A DNA stretch of 64,000 bases. It comes from Myxococcales bacterium (GTDB taxonomy: Bacteria; Myxococcota_A; Polyangia; Polyangiales; Polyangiaceae). Shown in pieces: positions 1 through 7,939 of the stretch. How positions within the stretch are numbered: position 1 is the stretch's first letter; each line of letters begins with the position of its first letter. The DNA lies in NCBI GenBank assembly GCA_016720545.1, contig JADKKK010000004.1, forward strand, positions 62,001-126,000, written 5' to 3'. Under the pieces are notes generated by a model. The model ran no database searches. It was given only the letters and a program-made list of their open reading frames with translations, and had not been told where the DNA came from. The position numbers were made by a program, and so were the translations under genes.

Positions 1-2
1 CC

Positions 3-692
3 GAGGCTCGCGCCCAGCAGCTCGAAGAGCTCGCCCGCGCGGTCGAGGGCCGGCTCGGCGATCTCGCCCTCGCCGAGGAGCGCCTCGCGCAGCTCGCGCC
101 CGCGTTCGAGCAGGTCGCCGGCGAGCACGCGCGGGAGGTCACGGAGCTCGAGGGCCAGCTCCTCGAGCGCGCGCGAATGCTGAAGGCGCAGGACGTGGAG
201 CTCGCGCGGCGCGCCCGCATGATCGAGGACCTGCTCTCGGCGCTCGACGAGCTGCACCGCGGCGAGGTCCCCGGCGGCGCACACTCCGAGCCCCGCGAGG
301 CGGCCCCCCGGCCCGCACAGGACGACGCTCGCGTCGCCGAGCTGCGCGCGCGCCTCGACGAGCTCGCGGCCGAGTGCGCGCGCCGCGAGGGTGAGCTCGA
401 GGCTCGCGCCTGGCGCATCCAAGAGCTCGAGCTCGAGCGGACGCTGCCTCCGAGCCCGCCGCCTGCCGCCGCCACCCCGCCCGCCGCGGAGTCGGCCGCC
501 GTCGCCGCGCTGCGCGCCGAGAACGAGCGGCTCGAGAGTGAGCTCTTCGCGCTGCGGCAAGGCTTCGTCCAGGAGCACGAGGCCCGGCTCGCGGCCGACG
601 CGCAGGCTCTCGCCAAGCTGCAGGCCGAGCTCGAAGAGAGGAACGCCCGAATCGAGGCGCTCGAGGGGCGCCTGGCCGCCGCGAACGCCTAA
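3..692 (+). CDS. coiled-coil protein, 5' end outside window
   Basis: The reading frame is already open at base 3 and runs to the TAA at 690, so only the last 229 residues are visible and no start can be assigned. Nearly the whole stretch is Ala, Glu, Arg and Leu in heptad-like spacing, which predicts a long coiled coil. A Pro/Ala segment (PPSPPPAAATPPA) interrupts it around residues 148-160 of the visible part. No catalytic motif, lipobox or membrane segment can be seen. A sigma70-like promoter and dnaJ follow downstream, so this gene probably ends its own transcript. It could be the tail of a cytoskeletal, motility or chromosome-organising protein, but the composition alone does not decide. 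The existence of the gene is well supported; the function is unknown. Confidence 0.75.
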   Translation, partial: EARAQQLEELARAVEGRLGDLALAEERLAQLAPAFEQVAGEHAREVTELEGQLLERARMLKAQDVELARRARMIEDLLSALDELHRGEVPGGAHSEPREAAPRPAQDDARVAELRARLDELAAECARREGELEARAWRIQELELERTLPPSPPPAAATPPAAESAAVAALRAENERLESELFALRQGFVQEHEARLAADAQALAKLQAELEERNARIEALEGRLAAANA

Positions 693-713
693 GGCGCGGG
701 GCCGCTTGCGCGG

Positions 714-741
714 TTGACAGTCGCCGCGCGGGCTTTATCTT
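714..741 (+). promoter_or_regulatory. sigma70-type promoter upstream of dnaJ
   Basis: TTGACA at 714-719 is a perfect -35 match and TATCTT at 736-741 a good -10 match, with a 16-bp spacer. The dnaJ ATG lies about 90 bp further on. Only one such pair is visible in this gap. It would drive dnaJ and the overlapping cyclase gene. Confidence 0.6.
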
Positions 742-834
742 GCGCCGCGGTCTCGTGTAACCCGCCGTCGAGACCCGCGGCGTCGCCCGTTGCCCCGATC
801 GCCGCCGTTCGCATCGCCGAGAGCGCCTTCACTT

Positions 835-1920
835 ATGTCCCAGAAGCGTGATTACTACGAAGTGTTGGGCTCGGCCCGCGGTGCCTCCGCCGACGAGCTG
901 CGCAAGGCCTACCGCAAGGAGGCCATGAAGCACCACCCCGATCGGAACCAGGGCAACCCCGAGGCCGAGGTGCGCTTCAAGGAGATCAACGAGGCTTACC
1001 AGGTGCTCTCCGACGAGCAGAAACGCCAGGTGTACGACCAGTTCGGGCACGCCGGCCTGGAGGGTGGCGGCGGCGGCTTCGATCCCGGCGTGAACGACAT
1101 GTTCTCGCACATGCAGGATCTCTTCAGCGAGATGTTCTCGGGTGGCCGAGGCGGTCGCGGTCGAGGGCCTGCGCGCGGCGAGGACCTGCGCGTGCAGCAG
1201 CGCATCACGCTCTCCGAGGCCGCCCACGGCTGCAAGCGCGAGGTCTCGCTCCGCACGCCGGCCGCCTGCACCGACTGCGGAGGCAACGGCGCGCGTCCAG
1301 GCAGCAAGCCCGACGTGTGTGGCCACTGCCGCGGCACGGGGCAGGTGTCGAACGCGCGCGGGTTCGTCATGTTCACCGCGCCCTGTCCGAGATGTGGCGG
1401 CGCGGGTCAGCACATCCGTAACCCGTGCGGCGGGTGCCGCGGGCGTGGGGTCGTGGAGCGGCAGCGCAAGGTCAGCGTGCAGTTTCCCGCCGGCATCGAC
1501 TCGGGCCAGCGCCTCCGGGTACCTGGCCAGGGCATGCCCGGGCCCCCCAACTCCCAGGCCGGCGATCTCTACGTCGAGGTCGACGTCGAAGAGCACCCGC
1601 GCTTCGAGCGGGACGGCGCCGATCTGGTGACCCGCGCGCACATCAACTTCACCGCCGCCGCCCTCGGCGCGGAGGTCCTCGTCGAGAACGTGGCCGAGCC
1701 CGGCGCCTCCGAGGGGCCTCGGGTCTCGGTCGACGTGCCGGCCGGCACCCAGCCAGGCGCTGTCTTCACCATCAAGGGCCAGGGCCTGCCGCGGCTCGAC
1801 GGCCGCGGCCGTGGCGCGCTCGTGGTCGTTCTCCAGGTGGATGTGCCCACGGCGTTGAGCGACCGCGCACGCTCTCTCCTGGAGCAGCTCGACGCCGAGC
1901 TCGCCGCGGGCACGGGGTAG
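835..1920 (+). CDS. dnaJ: type I chaperone DnaJ (Hsp40)
   Basis: DnaJ is the co-chaperone that delivers unfolded clients to DnaK and stimulates its ATPase in the cytoplasm. The 361-residue product has every class I feature in order: a J domain (residues about 5-70) with HPD at 34-36, a Gly/Phe-rich linker, four CxxCxGxG zinc repeats (CTDCGGNG, CGHCRGTG, CPRCGGAG, CGGCRGRG) and the C-terminal client-binding domain. An in-frame TTG 45 bp upstream would add a non-homologous tail, so the ATG giving MSQKRDYYEVLG is preferred. No dnaK or grpE is nearby. The stop codon shares one base with the GTG of the following cyclase gene, which suggests translational coupling. The identification is secure; whether this is the main DnaJ of the cell or one of several paralogues cannot be seen. 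Confidence 0.95.
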   Translation: MSQKRDYYEVLGSARGASADELRKAYRKEAMKHHPDRNQGNPEAEVRFKEINEAYQVLSDEQKRQVYDQFGHAGLEGGGGGFDPGVNDMFSHMQDLFSEMFSGGRGGRGRGPARGEDLRVQQRITLSEAAHGCKREVSLRTPAACTDCGGNGARPGSKPDVCGHCRGTGQVSNARGFVMFTAPCPRCGGAGQHIRNPCGGCRGRGVVERQRKVSVQFPAGIDSGQRLRVPGQGMPGPPNSQAGDLYVEVDVEEHPRFERDGADLVTRAHINFTAAALGAEVLVENVAEPGASEGPRVSVDVPAGTQPGAVFTIKGQGLPRLDGRGRGALVVVLQVDVPTALSDRARSLLEQLDAELAAGTG

Positions 1921-3242
1921 TGGCCTCACGAGGCGGACCGCCCTCGGCCGAGGAGTTCGCGCCGCTCAGCCTCGCGCAGGCTCCCACGACGGGGCTTCGC
2001 GGCTGGCTCGAGCGCATGTCTTCGCTCGGGGTGAAGGTCAACCAGCCGCCCGGCGAACGGCGGCGCATTCGACTCACCAACCAGAGCGCCCTCATCGGCG
2101 CGGTCAGCTGCGGTGGTTTCGCCGTCGGCTATGCGCTCGCGGGCCCGCGCTTCTATGCGTCGCTGGTGACGAACGTCATCGCGGTGGCGGTGCTCTGCCT
2201 CGCCCTCGCTTGCGCGCAGCGTGGCGCGCTCGTTCTGGCACGGGTCGCGGTGCTCGCCCCCATCAACGCGACGGTCGTCGTCGCGTCGACGCTGCTCGGC
2301 GGTCGGGTCGGCTTCATCTATTACATGTTCCTGTTCGCCGTGGTGGCGTTCCTGCTGTTCTCCGAGCGGCAGTGGGCCTACCGCCTCGGGTTCGCGGCGA
2401 TGTCGTTGGTCGGCTGTGTCTACGTCGTGGTCGCGCCGCAGCTCCATGAGAGCCGAGTCTCACCGCACACCGCGCTCGCGCTCGACGTCGTCTCGGCCGT
2501 GACCGTGCTCGTCACGGTGCTCCTCATCGTCCACCTCTTCACGCGCGACACCGCGACCGCCGAGGAGCGCCTCGCCCTCGCGCACGCGCGCTCCGAACGC
2601 CTGCTGCTTAACGTCTTACCCGCCCCCATCTCCGCGCGACTGAAGGAGAACGGCGAGGCGATCGCCGACGGCTTCGCCGAGGTCACCGTCCTCTTCGCCG
2701 ACCTCGTGGGCTTCACGGAGCTCAGCCAGCGCCTCACGCCGGAGGAGCTGGTCGTCATGTTGAACCGCACGTTCTCGGCGTTCGACGACATGGCCGCCGC
2801 GCTTGGCGTCGAGAAAATCAAGACCATCGGCGACTGCTACATGGTCGCTGCCGGGCTGCCCGAGCGCTCCAACGATCACGCCGAGCGCGTCGCACGCATG
2901 GCCTTGCGAATGCGCGAGGCGCTGGAGGACATCAACCGCGAGGGCGGCTACACGCTGCGCGTCCGCATCGGCGTCCACTCCGGGCCGGTCGTCGCTGGCG
3001 TGATCGGAAAGCGAAAGTTCATTTACGATCTTTGGGGCGACACCGTGAACACGGCCAGCCGAATGGAGTCGAGCGGTCGGCCCGGCGAGATCCAGGTCAC
3101 ACGCGAGGTCTACGATCGACTCGACGGCGTCTTCTCGTTCGAGCGCCGCGGGGTGATTCAGGTCAAGGGCAAGGGCGAGATGGAGACGTACCTTCTGCTC
3201 GGCGAGCGTCCCAAGGCCGACGTGCTCAAGGTCTCCCCGTAG
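1920..3242 (+). CDS. membrane-bound class III adenylate cyclase
   Basis: The 440-residue protein has about six hydrophobic segments in its first half and a class III nucleotide cyclase domain in the second (from about residue 250). The two metal-binding aspartates sit in LFADLVGF and KTIGDCYM, and the transition-state Asn and Arg in DTVNTASRM. The purine-selecting positions are Lys (EKIKTIGD) and Asp (YDLWGD), as in adenylate rather than guanylate cyclases. It should therefore make cAMP at the inner face of the membrane, with the membrane part acting as sensor or anchor. The GTG at 1920 overlaps the dnaJ stop by one base; an ATG at 2016 is an alternative start that loses 32 residues of low conservation. 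The family is certain, the substrate likely, the signal sensed unknown. Confidence 0.9.
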   Translation: MASRGGPPSAEEFAPLSLAQAPTTGLRGWLERMSSLGVKVNQPPGERRRIRLTNQSALIGAVSCGGFAVGYALAGPRFYASLVTNVIAVAVLCLALACAQRGALVLARVAVLAPINATVVVASTLLGGRVGFIYYMFLFAVVAFLLFSERQWAYRLGFAAMSLVGCVYVVVAPQLHESRVSPHTALALDVVSAVTVLVTVLLIVHLFTRDTATAEERLALAHARSERLLLNVLPAPISARLKENGEAIADGFAEVTVLFADLVGFTELSQRLTPEELVVMLNRTFSAFDDMAAALGVEKIKTIGDCYMVAAGLPERSNDHAERVARMALRMREALEDINREGGYTLRVRIGVHSGPVVAGVIGKRKFIYDLWGDTVNTASRMESSGRPGEIQVTREVYDRLDGVFSFERRGVIQVKGKGEMETYLLLGERPKADVLKVSP

Positions 3243-3298
3243 CGACCTCGGGCCACGGCGGCCGGACCACCTGCTACGCTGCCGAGAGCGAGGTCTCC

Positions 3299-3376
3299 AT
3301 GAACCGAAAAGTGAACGCCGCAGCGGCGAATGAAGGTGGATGGCGAGCCCGAGCCGAAGGCGAGGTGTCGACATGA
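3299..3376 (+). repeat. mini-ORF start cassette, copy A
   Basis: This 78-bp element is a complete 25-codon mini-ORF (MNRKVNAAAANEGGW and so on, ending GEVST). Its TGA overlaps the ATG of the following lipoprotein gene as ATGA. It matches the copies at 9837 and 30002 in reading frame, in length (78, 75 and 78 bp) and in the terminal WRARAEGEVS-type peptide. The run GAAGGCGAGG ends 7 nt before the downstream start and can serve as a ribosome-binding site. Just upstream, at about 3281-3302, lies a further partial copy of the element's 3' end that terminates at the mini-ORF's own ATG, as if two copies had been stacked. Confidence 0.75.
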
Positions 3377-5889
3377 GGGGGCGGTGGTTGTTTCGGTGCG
3401 TGGCGTCGGTGGCGTCCGCCGGATCCATCGTCGCCGTCTCCGCGTGCGGTGAGGAGCCGACCTCTCTCTTCTCGTATCCCGAGGCGGGAGCCGACGAGGG
3501 TGGGAGCGAAGCGAGCACCTTCGAACCGGGCAAGTCCGACGGCGGCCGCGGCTGTGGCACGGGCTGCCCCACGGGGCTCACCTGCGTGGGCGACGTGTGC
3601 GTCCCTCCGCAACCGAGCTGCCGCCCCGAGGGGGGTGTGGCCACGCCGTGCCGCTACGACAGCTACTGCCACGAGCCATCGGGCAAGTGCCTCCCGTACG
3701 GCTCCGTGCCAGAGGGGCGGCTCACCGATCCGACGTGCAAGCTCGGCGCGATCCCGGGGGCCTTCGCGCCCAAGAGCAAGTGCGAGTTCCCGAAGGCGGT
3801 GCCCATCGTGGGCGATCCCTTCCCCAACCACGTCGACGTGCAGGCCACCCCCGCCGTCGCGCGGCTGGGCGGGCCCACGGCGCCGCCCAGCATCGTCGTG
3901 CCGTTCACGGCGCCGGTCGCGAACAGCTACACCGAGAACCTGGGCGTGATCCGCGTGCTGCGGGGCACCGACTGCGCGCAGGAGGCCGTGCTCGGCGGCG
4001 TCGACCTCGACGCCGATGGCGCCATCGACTGGGCGCGCTCGTCGGCCTCGGTGGCCCTCGCCGATCTCGACGGCGACAAGAACCCCGAGGTCATCGCGTA
4101 CATGGTCGGCACCGACGGCGAGACCATGGTCGCCTTCACGAAGAAGTCGGGTACGTGGGCCCCGCTCTGGCCGCGCAAGAAGGCGACCCACGCCGACGGC
4201 ACGACCATCTTCAAGGCGACCCTCACGGGGGGGTGGGCCGGGCCGAGCGTCCACGACCTCGACGACGACGGGAAGCCCGAGATCGTCCGCGAGGGCTGGG
4301 TGTTCGACGGCGCCACCGGGAAGCTCCGCGCCGCGCCGCCAGCGAACTACGCGACCTACAGTCAGGGCATCGCCAGCGTGCTCGCGAACCTCGACGCGGA
4401 TCCTCGCGTCGAGCTCACCAACGGCGCGCGCGTGTGGGAGCTCGACCCTGTCGCCAACGCCTGGGTCGAGGACACCACGTACTCGCAGGCCAGGCCCACC
4501 GGCCCGTGCTGTAGCGCGATCGCCGACTTCAACCCGTTCGACGGGCAGAAGAAGCCCGAGATCGCCGTCGCCACGACCGATCTGCTCACCATCTTCAAGA
4601 CCGATCACTCCGTGTTCATGGGCATGCAAATCGCCGTGCCGGGCGGCGGTGGCGGCCCGCCCACGGTGGCCGACTTCGACGGCGACGGTCTGCCGGAGGT
4701 CGCCCTCGCCGGCCGCGCCTACTACACCGTGTTCGACCCCGACTGCCAGGCCACGCCGCGGCCCGGCGGAAAGTGTGCAGACCGCACGCATTGCGACTTC
4801 GCCGCGGGCGGCGCGTGCCCCGATCGCATCCTCTGGTCGCGTGGCACGCAGGACATCACCTCGAACACCACGGGCAGCTCCATCTTCGACTTCGAGGCCG
4901 ACGGCAAGGCCGAGGCGGTCTACGCCGACGAGTGCTTCGCGCGGGTGTACTCGGGCGTCGACGGGCGGGTGCTCTTCTCGCAGTACCACTCGTCGTGCAC
5001 CTGGCTCGAGAACCCCATCGTGGCGGACGTGGATGGCGATTTTCGCGCCGAGCTCGTCGTGCCGAACAACACGGCGTGCGGGCCGGTCGGGGTAGGGCAG
5101 GCGTGCACGTTGAACATCGACGCGCAGGGCGTAGACACGCAGTTCGCCGGGCTCGTCTGCCAAAAGCCGACCGACTGTGTCTCGGGCGTGTGCGACCAGG
5201 GCTACTGTCGCTGCACGACCAGCGCCGACTGCTGCGCCGACAAGGACGTGACCAAGTGCGAGGGCTTCGGCACGAAGTGCGCGAACCCGCCCGCGGGCAC
5301 GGCGGGCGCGGGGAAGACCTGCCGCGCGAACCACCCGAAGGGGCTTCAGGGCATTCGCGTGTACGAGGACGCGGCCGACCGGTGGGTCCGCTCGCGCACG
5401 ATCTGGAACCAGCACGCGTACGCGGTGACGCACGTGAACGAGGACGGCACCATCCCGAAGACCTCGTCGTGGGCGAACAACTGGGTCACCCCTGGGCTGA
5501 ACAATTTCCGCCAGAACGTGCCGGGCACGGCGGACGCGAAGGACATCTCCGACCTCACCGCGCAGGCAGGGTACTCGTTCGCGTGCAACTCGTCCGGCGG
5601 CGCCCAGCTCACGTCGCAGGCGTGCAACCGCGGCACGGCGCCGGTAGGCGCGGGCGTGAGCGTGGGCTTCTACGTGGCCGGCGCGAAGGTGTGCTCGGCG
5701 CGCACGACCCAGCCGCTCGATCCGGGCAAGTGCGAGCAGGTGAGCTGCACCTGGGCGACCCCGCCGGGCGCCGCGGCGTCGGCCGTCGACGTCACGGTGC
5801 TCCCGAACGACGACGGCGCCATCGCCGAGTGCAACGGCGACAACAACGCGGGCCTCGTTGTGGGTGTATTCTGCACGGGAATCCGCTGA
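3373..5889 (+). CDS. large VCBS/FG-GAP-repeat lipoprotein
   Basis: The 838-residue protein starts with a short basic n-region and hydrophobic stretch ending in the lipobox VSAC, so it should be an exported lipoprotein. Low-complexity and Cys-rich segments follow (CGTGCPTGLTC, CCADKDVTKC). Repeated Asp-rich blocks such as DLDGDK, DLDDDGKPEIV, DFDGDGLPEVAL and DVDGDFRAELVV are calcium-binding loops of VCBS/FG-GAP beta-propeller repeats. The last 100 residues resemble a CARDB-type adhesion domain. Such proteins typically act at the cell surface in adhesion or ligand binding. The ATG at 3373 is chosen over 3340 because it gives a proper signal peptide and overlaps the stop of the upstream mini-ORF. 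The following ATPase gene starts 3 bp after its stop. Fold and export are well supported; the ligand is unknown. Confidence 0.85.
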   Translation: MRGRWLFRCVASVASAGSIVAVSACGEEPTSLFSYPEAGADEGGSEASTFEPGKSDGGRGCGTGCPTGLTCVGDVCVPPQPSCRPEGGVATPCRYDSYCHEPSGKCLPYGSVPEGRLTDPTCKLGAIPGAFAPKSKCEFPKAVPIVGDPFPNHVDVQATPAVARLGGPTAPPSIVVPFTAPVANSYTENLGVIRVLRGTDCAQEAVLGGVDLDADGAIDWARSSASVALADLDGDKNPEVIAYMVGTDGETMVAFTKKSGTWAPLWPRKKATHADGTTIFKATLTGGWAGPSVHDLDDDGKPEIVREGWVFDGATGKLRAAPPANYATYSQGIASVLANLDADPRVELTNGARVWELDPVANAWVEDTTYSQARPTGPCCSAIADFNPFDGQKKPEIAVATTDLLTIFKTDHSVFMGMQIAVPGGGGGPPTVADFDGDGLPEVALAGRAYYTVFDPDCQATPRPGGKCADRTHCDFAAGGACPDRILWSRGTQDITSNTTGSSIFDFEADGKAEAVYADECFARVYSGVDGRVLFSQYHSSCTWLENPIVADVDGDFRAELVVPNNTACGPVGVGQACTLNIDAQGVDTQFAGLVCQKPTDCVSGVCDQGYCRCTTSADCCADKDVTKCEGFGTKCANPPAGTAGAGKTCRANHPKGLQGIRVYEDAADRWVRSRTIWNQHAYAVTHVNEDGTIPKTSSWANNWVTPGLNNFRQNVPGTADAKDISDLTAQAGYSFACNSSGGAQLTSQACNRGTAPVGAGVSVGFYVAGAKVCSARTTQPLDPGKCEQVSCTWATPPGAAASAVDVTVLPNDDGAIAECNGDNNAGLVVGVFCTGIR

Positions 5890-5891
5890 GG

Positions 5892-7193
5892 TTGGACCTC
5901 GAAGCGCTGCGCCGGCGTCTGCAAGAGACCCCCTCGGCGCCGGTGCGGGGGCGCGTGCTGGCCGTCACTGGGCTGGCGCTCCGCTTCGCGCTGCCGGGCG
6001 CGCGGGTGGGCGACGTGGTGGTGGTCCAGCGGCGGGGCGAGCCGCTCCCCTGCGAGGTCGTGGGCTTCTCGGAGGGCGTCGCGATCGGCATGCCCCTCGG
6101 TTCGCTCGTGGGGGTCGGACCCGACGACGAGGTGCGGCCGACCGGCGCCCCCTTCCGCGTCCCGGTGGGGGAGGGCCTCCTCGGTCGCGTGGTGGACGGG
6201 CTCGGGCGCTTCCTCGACGGTGGGCCGGAGCTCGACCCCGGCTGCGCGACCGTCGCGGCCGACCGCGCGCCCCCGCGCGCGCTCGAGCGCCCGCCCATCG
6301 ATCGCGTGTTCCCCACCGGAGTGCGCGTCATCGACGGGTTGCTCACGCTCGGAGAGGGGCAGCGCGTGGGGCTCTTCGCGGGGTCGGGGGTAGGGAAGAC
6401 CACGCTGCTCGGCGCGATCGCGCGCGGCGCCGACGCCGACGTGGTCGTGTGCGCGCTCGTGGGCGAGCGTGGGCGCGAGGTGCGAGATCTCCTCGAGCAG
6501 CTGGGCGAGGCGGGCCGGGCCAAGGCCATCGTGGTGGCGGCGACGAGCGACGTGCCCGCGCTCGAGCGCGTGCGCTCCGCGGAGATCGCCACCGCGTACG
6601 CGGAGTGGCTTCGCGATCGAGGCATGCGGGTGCTCCTCGTGGTCGACTCGATCACGCGGTACGCGCGCGCGCTCCGCGAGATCGGGCTGTCGGTCGGCGA
6701 GCCGCCCACGCGCCGAGGCTTCCCCCCGAGCGTCTTCGCCGCGCTCCCGCGGCTGCTCGAGCGCGCGGGCCGCGCGGGTGGCGGCGGCAGCATCACCGCG
6801 ATTTACACCGTGCTCGTCGAGGGGGGAGATCTCGACGAGCCCGTGGCCGACGAGGTGCGCGGCATCCTGGACGGGCACATCGTCCTCGATCGTGGCCTCG
6901 CCGAGCGGGGCCGGTTCCCCGCCGTGAACGCGCCCGCGTCGGTGTCACGGCTCATGGGGGCGGTCGCGACGAAGGAGCACCAGCGGCTCGCTGTGCGCCT
7001 GCGGGCGCTGCTCGTCGCCTACGAGGGCAAGCGCGACCTCGTGCAGCTCGGCGCCTACGCGAAGGGCGCCGACAAGACGCTCGACGAGGCCCTGGCCAAG
7101 CTCGCGCGGATCGAGCGCCTGCTCAGCCAGGGGCCCGGGGACCCAGCGACGTTCGCCTCGACCGTGGGCGCGCTCGAAGATCTCGTGGGTTGA
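5892..7193 (+). CDS. FliI/SctN-type secretion ATPase, solitary
   Basis: The 433-residue protein belongs to the flagellar/type III export ATPase family (FliI, SctN), hexameric relatives of the F1 beta subunit that unfold export substrates at the membrane. Visible are a beta-barrel N-domain, Walker A GSGVGKTT (about residue 164), the GERGREVRD loop, Walker B LLVVDSITRYARA and the C-terminal segment GAYAKGADKTLDEAL. The TTG at 5892, 3 bp after the preceding stop, is used because an alternative GTG at 5943 would cut into the N-terminal domain. No stalk, gate, ring or chaperone gene of a flagellum or injectisome lies anywhere in the window. It may serve a distant apparatus or have a different role. 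Family identity is strong; the choice between FliI and SctN is open. Confidence 0.85.
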   Translation: MDLEALRRRLQETPSAPVRGRVLAVTGLALRFALPGARVGDVVVVQRRGEPLPCEVVGFSEGVAIGMPLGSLVGVGPDDEVRPTGAPFRVPVGEGLLGRVVDGLGRFLDGGPELDPGCATVAADRAPPRALERPPIDRVFPTGVRVIDGLLTLGEGQRVGLFAGSGVGKTTLLGAIARGADADVVVCALVGERGREVRDLLEQLGEAGRAKAIVVAATSDVPALERVRSAEIATAYAEWLRDRGMRVLLVVDSITRYARALREIGLSVGEPPTRRGFPPSVFAALPRLLERAGRAGGGGSITAIYTVLVEGGDLDEPVADEVRGILDGHIVLDRGLAERGRFPAVNAPASVSRLMGAVATKEHQRLAVRLRALLVAYEGKRDLVQLGAYAKGADKTLDEALAKLARIERLLSQGPGDPATFASTVGALEDLVG

Positions 7194-7250
7194 TCGCCAC
7201 GCCCACGTTCGCGCGCGTCGACTCGGTGCGGAACGCAAGGAAGGGGCCGA

Positions 7251-7832
7251 TCACGCCTGGCCGCGTGTGCCGACGAACGCTTGCGGGATCGTCCCGATGG
7301 CCTGCGCGTAGGCGCGCTCCCAGAGCGTGCCGGTGTCGCCCTCGAAGAGCAGCGTCGCGTCGGCCGCGGCGGGCAGCCACGACCCGCGCGACAGCTCACG
7401 CTCGAGCTGGCCGGAGTCCCACCCCGCGTAGCCCACGAGCAGCCGGAAGACCTCGGGTCCGCGGGAGTCGATGAGCGTGCGGAGCGCCTCGACGGAAGAC
7501 GTGACGGCGATCTCGTCGCCTACGGTGATCGACCCTGGCAAGAGCTCGTCGCCGGCCGCGCGGCGGTACACGATCCAGACCGAGTTCGGTGACACCGGGC
7601 CGCCGCGCAGCGCGGGCCCCTCGAAGGTGTCCGGGAGGGCGTCGTCGGGCGCCACGAGGCTCGTGGCGCGGACGATGGTCGACGCGTCGTCCACCAGGGC
7701 GCCGTTCAGCGTCCAGCCGAGCGACCCTGTCGCCTCGTGGACGCCGAGCAGCACCACGGTCCCCTGGAAGTGTGGATCGCCCAGGCGGGGCGCGGCGAGG
7801 AGCAGGCCAGGCTCGATGGCGTGGATCGACAC
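7251..7832 (-). CDS. UPF0301 (YqgE/AlgH) family protein
   Basis: The protein shows the hallmark blocks of the YqgE/AlgH family: PGLLLAAPRLGDPHF near the N-terminus, GSLGWTLNG, GGPVSPNSVWIVYR and the C-terminal GYAGWDSGQLERELSRG. The biochemical role of this family is not established; AlgH was named for an effect on alginate regulation. The GTG at 7832 gives 193 residues, close to the usual family length of about 187. A longer frame reaching an ATG at 7946 would add an unconserved tail and overlap the start of the divergent lipoprotein gene. It is convergent with the ATPase gene and divergent from the lipoprotein. The family call is firm, the start moderately so. Confidence 0.88.
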   Translation of the reverse strand: MSIHAIEPGLLLAAPRLGDPHFQGTVVLLGVHEATGSLGWTLNGALVDDASTIVRATSLVAPDDALPDTFEGPALRGGPVSPNSVWIVYRRAAGDELLPGSITVGDEIAVTSSVEALRTLIDSRGPEVFRLLVGYAGWDSGQLERELSRGSWLPAAADATLLFEGDTGTLWERAYAQAIGTIPQAFVGTRGQA

Positions 7833-7905
7833 CCCAAGGTCGTAGCAGATCTTCTCGCGTGTCGGCAGGGTCGGCCGGCCGGGTGCCGTGTGGGGCGACG
7901 TGACA

Positions 7906-7933
7906 TTGTGCGGGGAGCGAATCGCGGTACGCT
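7906..7933 (+). promoter_or_regulatory. promoter placing +1 at the start codon of the 7940 gene
   Basis: TTGTGC (7906-7911) and TACGCT (7928-7933) are separated by 16 bp. The ATG at 7940 follows the -10 box after only six bases, so transcription would start at or next to the start codon. This is one of several such arrangements in the window (see findings). Confidence 0.45.
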
Positions 7934-7939
7934 GCGAGG

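Noticed and set aside
3274..5433. 719-codon minus-strand frame opposite the VCBS lipoprotein gene
   Set aside because: Same GC artefact: no domain, no start context, and the sense frame has clear repeats and a signal peptide.
5892..7193. A flagellar or type III secretion locus
   Set aside because: Only the ATPase is present; no other component is found within the window.
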